Assembly: GCA_913041075.1 (NCBI GenBank)
Contig: CAJWGZ010000058.1
Location: 1-6,480 of the forward strand
DNA: 6,480 nt
Reading direction: 5' to 3'
Source of the DNA: an uncultured Fidelibacterota bacterium
Lineage (GTDB): Bacteria; Fidelibacterota; Marinisomatia; Marinisomatales; TCS55
Shown here: positions 1 to 5,924 of the stretch, piece after piece
Layout: every line of letters begins with the position of its first letter
Numbering within the stretch: position 1 is the first letter of the stretch
The notes under the pieces: model-generated
Seen by the model: the letters and a program-made list of their open reading frames with translations, nothing else
Told to the model about the DNA's origin: nothing
Databases searched by the model: none
Program-made: the position numbers and the translations under genes

Positions 1-161
1 AAACCATAGACAAATTCAATCCAGGACGGGCAGAGCTAATTAAGCTGCAGCCATATAGCCGTAATCGGCATTTATTGATAGTCCGGGGATATTTAAGAGG
101 ATCCCGGAACCTCTGCATGCGATTCTACCATTATCATGCCCCGTCGAAACCGGTCGCCCCC
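1..161 (-). ncRNA. ssrA: tmRNA (transfer-messenger RNA), 5' portion, cut by window edge
   Basis: tmRNA rescues stalled ribosomes by acting first as an alanyl-tRNA and then as a short mRNA for a degradation tag. Read on the minus strand, the RNA begins with GGGGG at 161 and shows the conserved tmRNA 5' signature GGTTTCGACGGGG. Pseudoknot 1 is visible: AGAGG (110-114) pairs with CCUCU (96-100), and the loop UCCGGG (103-108) pairs with CCCGGA (82-87). A short A-rich linker with the AAUA seen before the E. coli resume codon leads to a probable resume codon GCC (67-69), about 93 nt from the 5' end (about 90 in E. coli). The encoded tag is ADYGYMAAA followed by TAA (40-42). Helix 5, the remaining pseudoknots and the CCA-proximal end lie beyond position 1. 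Identity as tmRNA is secure; the exact resume codon is inferred from spacing. Confidence 0.9.
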
Positions 162-187
162 ATTGTCAAAAAACGTACGTTTGATTA

Positions 188-216
188 ATATTAAGGATTC
201 AGCAGATAAGCCGCAA
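188..216 (-). promoter_or_regulatory. possible ssrA promoter
   Basis: On the minus strand TTGCGG (211-216) and TAATAT (188-193) are separated by 17 bases, which would start a transcript near 181, about 20 nt before the mature tmRNA 5' end; such a leader would be removed by RNase P. Both hexamers are imperfect (about 3/6 and 4/6 of consensus), and a TATACT at 223-228 is an alternative -10. A separate ssrA promoter is expected in this gap because a minus-strand terminator lies just upstream at 255-287. Confidence 0.3.
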
Positions 217-254
217 CCACTCAGTATAAATCAAAAATAATGAAATTGTTCCGG

Positions 255-287
255 AAAAAGAAAGGCCCCGAACGCCAACCCGGAGCC
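255..287 (-). terminator. Rho-independent terminator, leftward
   Basis: On the minus strand a 7-bp GC-rich stem, GGCUCCG (281-287) with CGGGGCC (264-270), closes a 10-nt loop and is followed immediately by UUUCUUUUU (255-263). The fourth pair is a U-G wobble on the minus strand but a C-A mismatch on the plus strand, and there is no T-run on the plus side, so it works leftward. It ends a leftward transcript coming from the right, yet no leftward gene is visible between here and the rightward operon. It also insulates ssrA. Confidence 0.7.
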
Positions 288-304
288 ATTCACTTATTCA
301 CTTG

Positions 305-360
305 CCAACCTCCAGGATTAGAATTCTTTATTTCAATCAAATTCTAATCCTATAGGTAGG
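305..360. repeat. long imperfect inverted repeat / hairpin
   Basis: A perfect 12-bp inverted repeat (AGGATTAGAATT at 314-325, AATTCTAATCCT at 340-351) encloses a 14-nt loop. It extends outward across a 2x2 internal loop into a further 7-position stem, CCAACCT (305-311) with AGGTAGG (354-360), having one mismatch. The fold is possible on either strand. Neither side is followed by a T-run, so it is not a terminator itself. On the minus strand it precedes the terminator at 255-287 and could be the body of a small RNA. Confidence 0.6.
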
Positions 361-419
361 TAAAAACTAAGCGGGGGATGAATACTGCGCAAGCGGTAAA
401 GTGAAAATTCGATGAATAT

Positions 420-449
420 TTGATAATTTTTTATAGCACGTGCTATTAT
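420..449 (+). promoter_or_regulatory. candidate upstream promoter with palindromic operator
   Basis: TTGATA (420-425, 5/6 match to the -35 consensus) and TATTAT (444-449, 5/6 match to the -10) are 18 bases apart. The perfect 14-bp palindrome ATAGCACGTGCTAT (433-446) fills the end of the spacer and runs into the -10, the position expected for a repressor site. It would transcribe rightward from about 456, giving the first operon gene a leader of about 180 nt. Whether this or the promoter at 533-562 drives the operon cannot be decided from sequence alone. Confidence 0.4.
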
Positions 450-532
450 TTTAATGAAAAATGTATATGGTAGCTCTTAATCGTAAACACCTTTATTTGG
501 ACAGGTTTATTCAATTATAACTGCTATAGTGT

Positions 533-562
533 TTGAGAATACCATAAAGCGTCCTGTATAAT
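533..562 (+). promoter_or_regulatory. probable operon promoter (sigma-70 type)
   Basis: TTGAGA (533-538, 5/6 match) and a perfect TATAAT (557-562) are separated by 18 bases, predicting transcription from about 569 and a leader of about 65 nt before the first gene. It is the best promoter-like sequence in the intergenic region and is oriented toward the tryptophan catabolic genes. No attenuator-like hairpin with a T-run is seen between it and 635. Confidence 0.6.
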
Positions 563-634
563 TTTAGAAGTGATTTTTCATTGTAATTAATAACATTTGT
601 CCTATTTTCCTTCGAAAAGACTACCTTTCTTTCA

Positions 635-1414
635 ATGGAATTATCTGTTAATAAAGATCTAAAAATCTATCAAATTGATCTAACATCAGCCGTTTGCCTA
701 GCAATTCCTTATGATTACGGTGGCAGCCAGCCAAATTTCTACGACGCACCTCCTGGAAAAGCGGTGCCATTTCAACAGCGCGAATTTTTTGGAGAGGTGA
801 AAAATAATAATGGCTGTAATGTAATGGTCATTAATCAAAATATTCATTGTACCGGGACGCACACTGAATGTGCGGGTCATATTTTGGAAAAGGATATATA
901 TATCCATGATGTATTATCACCCGGTTTCATCCATTCGGAATTAATTTCTGTTACACCGAAAAAATGGTCAGAAACTGAAGAATCCTACCACAGTAATGTC
1001 AATGATGATGATATGGTCATTACTAAAATGGACCTTGAAGAAAAACTATCTCATTCACGGGAGGGTTTGGCACTACGGACTTTGCCAAATACAAAAGAGA
1101 AATTGGCACAAAAATATAAAGCATCAAATACAGTCTTTTTTACCACGGATGCAATCACTTTTCTGAACGATCTGGGGATAAAACATTTAGTAGTTGATCT
1201 CCCTTCTCTTGACCGTACAAATGATAACGGTATGCTCGGTAATCATCATCGTTATTTTGAGGCCAAACCACCTTTCAAAAAAACAATCACAGAATTGGCT
1301 TTCATTCCTGATTCTCTTGATGACGGATTATATTTTATGGTAATTGAAATCCCCCCGATGCAGTTAGATGCTGCGCCTTCACGACCGTTTTTATTTAAAT
1401 ATGAGGAAAAATAA
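635..1414 (+). CDS. cyclase-family metal-dependent hydrolase, probable N-formylkynurenine formamidase
   Basis: This 259-residue protein belongs to the cyclase/KynB family of metal hydrolases. In this operon it most likely hydrolyses N-formylkynurenine, the TDO product, to kynurenine and formate, because no other formamidase is present. The family metal motif HTGTHxDxPxH is altered: residues 72-82 read C-T-G-T-H-T-E-C-A-G-H, with Cys72 in place of the first His, Glu78 in place of Asp, and Ala80 in place of Pro; His71 is adjacent. His203/His204 and Glu220 are candidates for the C-terminal ligands. The end, with LDAAPSRP (244-251), resembles a subgroup I recall from Bacteroidota. The ATG is the only reasonable start after the in-frame stop at 584-586, but it has no clear Shine-Dalgarno. 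The stop overlaps the TDO start by one base (TAATG). Cyclase-family fold is sure; substrate is inferred from context, so no kynB symbol is given. Confidence 0.85.
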   Translation: MELSVNKDLKIYQIDLTSAVCLAIPYDYGGSQPNFYDAPPGKAVPFQQREFFGEVKNNNGCNVMVINQNIHCTGTHTECAGHILEKDIYIHDVLSPGFIHSELISVTPKKWSETEESYHSNVNDDDMVITKMDLEEKLSHSREGLALRTLPNTKEKLAQKYKASNTVFFTTDAITFLNDLGIKHLVVDLPSLDRTNDNGMLGNHHRYFEAKPPFKKTITELAFIPDSLDDGLYFMVIEIPPMQLDAAPSRPFLFKYEEK

Positions 1415-2520
1415 TGAGCAAAGAAAAGATCCATCCACCTCAATACTATCAGGATTATTTAGGTCTAGAAAAGATCCTAAAAAGTCAACATTTAATTAGT
1501 GAGGAGTATGGTAAACCTGCCCACGATGAAATGCTGTTTATTATTATTCATCAGATATATGAATTATGGTTTAAACAAATCCTTTTTGAACTGGATTCAG
1601 TTCTTGAGATTTTTAGTAAAGAAGATATTCAGGAATCCCATATCGGCACAGCTGTATCTCGCCTGGATCGAGTTATTGAAATACAAAAAATTTTAATTGA
1701 CCAAATACATGTTCTGGAAACAATGACACCCATGGATTTTTTGGATTTCAGGGATTTTCTAATACCTGCCTCTGGATTTCAAAGCGTCCAGTTTCGACTG
1801 ATCGAGAATAAACTGGGGTTAAGTAAAGAAGATCGTTATTCTTATAGTGGTACGGATTACCACGCGCATCTTAAAGAACCAGAACAAGCCAAAGTTTTAG
1901 CATCTGAATCAACTCCGTCTCTTTTTAATGTTGTGGAAAAATGGCTGGAGCGAACACCATTCCTTAATTGGGGTGTAACTTCTTTCTGGAATGAATATGA
2001 GCAGGCCGTCGCAGGCATGCTAGACGATGACAGGCAGGTTATAAAAACCAATAAAAAACTTTCCAAAACTGAAAAAGAAAAACACCTCATGGAATACGAA
2101 AATACTGAAGCATCATTTGGCGTGGTGTTAAGTGTAAAAGAACATAACAAATTGGTACAAGAAGGAAAATGGCGCCTATCTCATAAAGCAACCAAGGCAG
2201 CTTTGCTAATATTATTATACCGCGATCAACCCATTCTTTATAATCCATACCATTTATTAACTAAACTGGTAGACGTGGATGAACTATTCACGACATGGCG
2301 ATATCGTCATGCACTTATGGTTTCTAGAATGATCGGTCGCAAAATTGGTACTGGCGGTTCTACCGGTTCGGAATACCTCAATAAAACAGCAGAGAAACAC
2401 CGCATTTTCAGAGACTTCAGTGAATTAACTACATTCTTGATCCCCCGCTCGGCTTTGCCTCAATTACCGCAGGAAGTGGAAAATAACCTGGGGTTCTTTT
2501 ATCATGTACAAGGAAATTAA
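1414..2520 (+). CDS. kynA: tryptophan 2,3-dioxygenase
   Basis: This haem enzyme opens the indole ring of L-tryptophan with O2 to give N-formylkynurenine, the first and usually rate-setting step. At 368 residues it is nearer the animal enzyme (about 400) than the short bacterial type (about 280-300). Residues alignable to human TDO are present: Phe42 and His46 (human F72, H76, distal pocket), Tyr49, Phe109 and Arg113 (human F140, R144, substrate carboxylate), proximal haem ligand His299 in WRYRH (human H328), and Thr313 in GTGGSTG (human T342). The LERTP segment at 178-182 is also shared with the animal form. GAGG at 1403-1406 is a good ribosome-binding site, and the TAATG overlap with the preceding gene suggests translational coupling. 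Probably a cytosolic homotetramer, by family. Confidence 0.97.
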   Translation: MSKEKIHPPQYYQDYLGLEKILKSQHLISEEYGKPAHDEMLFIIIHQIYELWFKQILFELDSVLEIFSKEDIQESHIGTAVSRLDRVIEIQKILIDQIHVLETMTPMDFLDFRDFLIPASGFQSVQFRLIENKLGLSKEDRYSYSGTDYHAHLKEPEQAKVLASESTPSLFNVVEKWLERTPFLNWGVTSFWNEYEQAVAGMLDDDRQVIKTNKKLSKTEKEKHLMEYENTEASFGVVLSVKEHNKLVQEGKWRLSHKATKAALLILLYRDQPILYNPYHLLTKLVDVDELFTTWRYRHALMVSRMIGRKIGTGGSTGSEYLNKTAEKHRIFRDFSELTTFLIPRSALPQLPQEVENNLGFFYHVQGN

Positions 2521-3965
2521 TGGAGCAATTAACTAATTTTATCAATGGCAAATTCATGCAACCAAAAACTGAAGAATATTTAGATGTATTTGAACCGGCT
2601 ACAGGACAAGTATATTCTAAAGTACCTAATTCCAGTTCAACTGATATTGACGTCGCATTTCAAGCTGCAAATGCAGCTTTCCCTGGATGGTCTGAATTAA
2701 CCGTTACCGATCGATCACAATATCTACATAAAATCGCTGAATTATTAGAACATCAACTAGACGATTTTGCGAATTATGAATCTAGGGATACTGGAAAACC
2801 GGTCACGTTAGCGCAGTCCGTTGATATACCGAGGGCAATAGCCAATTTTCGATTTTTTGCGGAGTATGGTCCAACATTCAAATTCGATTCAGAGATAAAT
2901 AGTGATCAATCTGAAAACAGGGTGGTTCATGCACCACTAGGAGTTGTGGGTTGCATTTCACCTTGGAATCTCCCTTTATATTTATTTACATGGAAAATAG
3001 CACCAGCTCTAATGGCCGGTAATACTGTATTGGCAAAACCTTCAGAAATCACACCATATACTGCCTATAAACTTGGGGAAATATGTGTGGATGCTAACCT
3101 GCCAGCAGGAGTTTTAAATATTATTCATGGACAAGGAATTACTGCTGGTGACGCTTTAATTAATCATAAAGGAGTGCCGGCAATTTCTTTTACTGGTGGC
3201 ACCGCTACGGGAAAAATAATTTCTCAAAAAACAGCTGCTTCTTTTAAAAAACTATCCTTAGAAATGGGTGGCAAGAATCCCGCCATAATTTTCACTGACT
3301 GTAATTACAATAAAATGTTGGAAACCGTTGTTCAGTCTTCATTTTCTAATCAAGGGCAGATCTGTCTCTCTAGCTCACGAATTTTGATTCAAACAGAAAT
3401 TTTTCAACAATTTAAAAAAGACTTTATTGGGAAGGTTAATAAGTTAATTGTGGGAGATCCACAAGATCATGAATCAAATCTGGGTGCGGTTTCGTCTAAA
3501 AATCATTTTGAAAAAATAATGAACTATATTGAATTGGCGGAAAAAGAAGGCGGAAATATACTATTGGGTGGTAAAGCGGTAAAATTAAATGGACGTTGTA
3601 AAAAAGGGTGGTTCATTGAGCCCACCATTATTGAAGGGTTGACCAATACTGCCAAAACCAATCAGGAAGAAATATTTGGTCCTGTCGTAACTTTAATTCC
3701 ATTTAATGATGAAGAGGATGCCATTCAAATTGCAAATGAATCTGATTATGGCCTATCTGCAACAATATGGACAGAGGATAAAGAAAGAGCAACCCGAGTA
3801 TCAAATCAGGTTGAAGCTGGCGTGATTTGGGTTAATTGCTGGTTGGTAAGGGATTTACGTACTCCATTTGGCGGCATGAAACAATCCGGCATGGGTAGAG
3901 AAGGTGGATCAGAAGCATTGAGGTTTTTCACTGAACAAAAAAATGTATGCACGAGCATAGCATAA
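2520..3965 (+). CDS. nbaE: 2-aminomuconate 6-semialdehyde dehydrogenase (ALDH superfamily)
   Basis: This enzyme oxidises 2-aminomuconate 6-semialdehyde to 2-aminomuconate with NAD+, competing with spontaneous cyclisation to picolinate. The 481-residue protein has a full aldehyde dehydrogenase layout: Asn150 in the PWN motif, general base Glu248 in LEMGGKNP, catalytic Cys282 in NQGQICLSSSR, and Glu384 in EEIFGPVV for NAD ribose. The segment VNCWLVRDLRTPFGG (438-452) is characteristic of the AMSDH/HMSD (ALDH8A1-like) subgroup; Arg444 corresponds to Arg464 of the Pseudomonas fluorescens enzyme, which holds the substrate carboxylate, and Arg105 is the likely counterpart of its Arg120. AAGGAA at 2510-2515 serves as Shine-Dalgarno, and the ATG overlaps the TDO stop by one base. 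2-Hydroxymuconic semialdehyde dehydrogenase (xylG/dmpC) is a close relative, but the operon content favours the amino substrate. The symbols amnC and nbaE are both used for it. Confidence 0.93.
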   Translation: MEQLTNFINGKFMQPKTEEYLDVFEPATGQVYSKVPNSSSTDIDVAFQAANAAFPGWSELTVTDRSQYLHKIAELLEHQLDDFANYESRDTGKPVTLAQSVDIPRAIANFRFFAEYGPTFKFDSEINSDQSENRVVHAPLGVVGCISPWNLPLYLFTWKIAPALMAGNTVLAKPSEITPYTAYKLGEICVDANLPAGVLNIIHGQGITAGDALINHKGVPAISFTGGTATGKIISQKTAASFKKLSLEMGGKNPAIIFTDCNYNKMLETVVQSSFSNQGQICLSSSRILIQTEIFQQFKKDFIGKVNKLIVGDPQDHESNLGAVSSKNHFEKIMNYIELAEKEGGNILLGGKAVKLNGRCKKGWFIEPTIIEGLTNTAKTNQEEIFGPVVTLIPFNDEEDAIQIANESDYGLSATIWTEDKERATRVSNQVEAGVIWVNCWLVRDLRTPFGGMKQSGMGREGGSEALRFFTEQKNVCTSIA

Positions 3966-3971
3966 ATTTTT

Positions 3972-4382
3972 ATGAAATTTGAATCTGATAAAGCACCCAA
4001 ACCGGTAGGAGCTTACCCTCATGCCCGCAAAGTAGGAAATCTACTTTTCCTATCTGGAGTAGGACCACGAAAACCAAATTCTAAAGATATTCCGGGTGTG
4101 CAGTTAGATAAAGATGAAAATGTAATTTCACACGATATTGAGGCCCAATGCCATGCCGTATTTAATAATATCCGGATTATACTTGAAGAATCAGGCAGCA
4201 ACTGGGATAATCTAGTGGATGTAACTGTATTTCTAACGGATATGCGGAGAGATTTTGACACGTATAACCGTATTTATGCGGATTATTTTAAGAATAATCA
4301 ACCCTGTAGAACCACTGTTGAAGTCACTTCATTGCCAACACCTATTGCAATTGAGCTCAAATGTATAGCAACAATAGTTTAG
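3972..4382 (+). CDS. nbaF: RidA-family 2-aminomuconate deaminase
   Basis: This 136-residue protein is a YjgF/YER057c/UK114 (RidA) family member. The deaminase branch converts 2-aminomuconate to 4-oxalocrotonate and ammonia, which fits directly after the preceding dehydrogenase. Arg113 and Glu128 match the RidA active-site pair (E. coli R105 and E120) with the same 15-residue spacing. The loop SGVGPRKP (28-35) followed by the insertion up to PGVQLD (41-46) is typical of aminomuconate deaminases (AmnD/NbaF) and not of housekeeping RidA. RidA proteins are trimers with active sites at subunit interfaces. The start follows the previous stop by 6 bases (ATTTTT) without a Shine-Dalgarno, so translation probably relies on coupling. 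The stop codon TAG is embedded in the strong ribosome-binding site of the next gene. A generic enamine/imine deaminase role is the alternative. Confidence 0.9.
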   Translation: MKFESDKAPKPVGAYPHARKVGNLLFLSGVGPRKPNSKDIPGVQLDKDENVISHDIEAQCHAVFNNIRIILEESGSNWDNLVDVTVFLTDMRRDFDTYNRIYADYFKNNQPCRTTVEVTSLPTPIAIELKCIATIV

Positions 4383-4386
4383 GAGG
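4381..4386 (+). promoter_or_regulatory. strong Shine-Dalgarno for the HAO gene
   Basis: AGGAGG, a perfect six-base complement of the 16S rRNA 3' end, sits 5 bases before the ATG at 4392 and overlaps the stop codon of the deaminase gene. It is much stronger than the ribosome-binding sites of the other genes here, several of which have none. Confidence 0.8.
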
Positions 4387-4391
4387 AATTC

Positions 4392-4907
4392 ATGTCTGTG
4401 ACACTTCCGTTAAACTTTAATAAATGGATTGATGAAAATCGTCATTTACTCAAGCCGCCAGTAGGAAACAAAGTCATTTACAATGGAACCGATTTTATGA
4501 TAATGGTTGTTGGTGGACCGAATTCCCGGAAAGATTACCACGTGGATCCGGTTGAGGAATTTTTTTATCAGATTGAAGGTGATATGCTATTAAAGATCAT
4601 TGATGATCGGAAAAGGGTCGATATCCCAATAAAGGAAGGTGAAATATTTTTGCTGCCTAAAAATGTCCCTCACTCTCCACAACGGTTTGAAAATACAATC
4701 GGACTCGTGATCGAATACCAGAGGGAAGAAGGCGCCCTGGACGCCTTTCAGTGGTACTGTGACGAATGTGAAGCTTTACTTCATGAAGTCATATTGGACC
4801 TGGAAGACATTGTTTCCCAACTGCCACCTCTATTCAAAAATTACTGGAATAATGTAGAGGCAAGAACTTGCGATAATTGCGGTGCCATGCAACAACCTCC
4901 TAATTAG
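4392..4907 (+). CDS. nbaC: 3-hydroxyanthranilate 3,4-dioxygenase
   Basis: This cupin-fold non-haem iron enzyme cleaves 3-hydroxyanthranilate with O2 to 2-amino-3-carboxymuconate 6-semialdehyde (ACMS). At 171 residues it has the bacterial single-domain length. The Fe(II) ligands are His50, Glu56 and His94; substrate-binding Arg46, Arg98 and Glu108 also fit the positions known from the Cupriavidus metallidurans enzyme (R47, H51, E57, H95, R99, E110) with an offset of one or two. Two CxxC pairs, Cys123/Cys126 and Cys160/Cys163, form the rubredoxin-like second iron site that bacterial and fungal enzymes keep and the fused animal enzyme lacks. The gene starts 9 bases after the deaminase stop with a perfect AGGAGG, and ends in three consecutive in-frame stops (TAG TAA TAA, 4905-4913). 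Confidence 0.97.
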   Translation: MSVTLPLNFNKWIDENRHLLKPPVGNKVIYNGTDFMIMVVGGPNSRKDYHVDPVEEFFYQIEGDMLLKIIDDRKRVDIPIKEGEIFLLPKNVPHSPQRFENTIGLVIEYQREEGALDAFQWYCDECEALLHEVILDLEDIVSQLPPLFKNYWNNVEARTCDNCGAMQQPPN

Positions 4908-4916
4908 TAATAATAT

Positions 4917-5924
4917 TTGAAAATAGATATCCATACCCATATTCTGCCAAAGGAATGGCCGAATTTGAAAGAAAAATACGGCTACGGCGGCTGGATAAAC
5001 CTGGATCACCATAAGACGGGTTGTGCGCGCATGATGAAGGATAAATATTTCTTCCGGGAAGTGGAATCAAATTGCTGGGATCCAGATGTCCGTATGAATG
5101 AATGTGAGCACCATGGAGTAGATGTACAGGTCCTTTCCACCGTACCAGTTATGTTCAATTACTGGGCAAAACCAGATGATGCACTTGACGTTTCTAAAAT
5201 GCTGAATGATCATATTGCTGCTATTGTTGCTGAGTTTCCCAAACAATTTGTTGGGCTAGGGACTATTCCACTGCAGGAACCGGAAAAAGCAATAATGGAG
5301 CTGCAACGCTGTATCCATGAACTAGGGATGGTTGGTGTTCAAATCGGGTCAAATATTAACGGTGTAAACTTGAGTGACGAGTCACTTTTCGCTGTTTTTG
5401 AAGCGGCAGCGGATCTTGGCACTGCTATTTTTATTCATCCTTGGGATATCATGGGAAAAGAAGAGATGGAAAAATACTGGCTTCCTTGGCTGGTGGGGAT
5501 GCCAGCGGAGACCAGTCGGGCAATTTGTTCTATGATCTTCGGGGGTGTTTTTGAGCGTTTGCCAAACCTGCGGGTCGCTTTTGCCCATGGCGGGGGATCC
5601 TTCCCAGCTACCGCAGGGCGAATACAACAAGGGTATGATGCCCGTCCCGATCTTTGTGCTGTCGATAATCAAGTTGATCCACAAAAATATCTTGGAAAAT
5701 TTTGGGTGGATTCTTTGGTTCATGATGCGGATGCATTGGATTTTTTAATTAAAAAAATAGGGGTAGATAAAATTGCGCTAGGAACCGATTATCCATTTCC
5801 CCTTGGGGAACTGAAACCAGGAAATTTGATCGAATCCATGGATTATAATAATGAACAAAAAGACAAATTACTTTTTCAAAATGCCTTGGACTGGCTGGGG
5901 CTACCTGCTAACCATTTTTCATGA
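4917..5924 (+). CDS. nbaD: 2-amino-3-carboxymuconate 6-semialdehyde decarboxylase (ACMSD)
   Basis: ACMSD removes CO2 from unstable ACMS to give 2-aminomuconate 6-semialdehyde, diverting it from spontaneous cyclisation to quinolinate. It is an amidohydrolase-superfamily TIM barrel with one Zn2+. The 335-residue protein has all ligands: His6 and His8 (DIHTH), His174 (FIHPW), His224 (AFAHGGG) and Asp291 (GTDYPFP). These positions coincide with human ACMSD numbering as I remember it, as do Arg47 and Trp191. The start must be TTG at 4917: an in-frame stop lies at 4911-4913, no ATG or GTG lies between, and any later start would remove the His6/His8 pair. No Shine-Dalgarno precedes it, so expression probably depends on ribosomes ending the HAO gene 9 bases upstream. 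The stop overlaps the kynureninase start (ATGA). Confidence 0.97.
   Translation: MKIDIHTHILPKEWPNLKEKYGYGGWINLDHHKTGCARMMKDKYFFREVESNCWDPDVRMNECEHHGVDVQVLSTVPVMFNYWAKPDDALDVSKMLNDHIAAIVAEFPKQFVGLGTIPLQEPEKAIMELQRCIHELGMVGVQIGSNINGVNLSDESLFAVFEAAADLGTAIFIHPWDIMGKEEMEKYWLPWLVGMPAETSRAICSMIFGGVFERLPNLRVAFAHGGGSFPATAGRIQQGYDARPDLCAVDNQVDPQKYLGKFWVDSLVHDADALDFLIKKIGVDKIALGTDYPFPLGELKPGNLIESMDYNNEQKDKLLFQNALDWLGLPANHFS

Noticed and set aside
3..188. Open plus-strand frame running in from the left edge for 61 codons to TAA at 186-188.
   Set aside because: It is the antisense of the tmRNA 5' domain; the RNA signature, pseudoknot and tag explain the sequence, and the peptide resembles nothing I know.
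305..360. The long hairpin as a terminator or a miniature transposable element.
   Set aside because: No T-run on either side, and no flanking target-site duplication or second copy in the window.
367..450. Short minus-strand open frame ending in TAG, considered as the gene served by the leftward terminator.
   Set aside because: Only about 26 codons between stops with no start codon and no ribosome-binding site.
1..634. Genomic island inserted at the tmRNA gene, because ssrA is a common integration site.
   Set aside because: Integrases target the 3' end of ssrA, which is outside the window on the far side; no integrase, direct repeat or att-like copy is seen between ssrA and the operon.
4896..4901. 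CCTCCT near the end of the HAO gene, complementary to the AGGAGG at its start, considered as long-range masking of the ribosome-binding site.
   Set aside because: Six bases about 510 nt apart inside a translated region, encoding ordinary C-terminal residues; chance is the simpler explanation.
1414..5924. Eukaryotic contamination, given animal-like TDO and ACMSD.
   Set aside because: Overlapping genes, Shine-Dalgarno sequences, absence of introns, the rubredoxin-type HAO and an adjacent bacterial tmRNA all show a bacterial operon.
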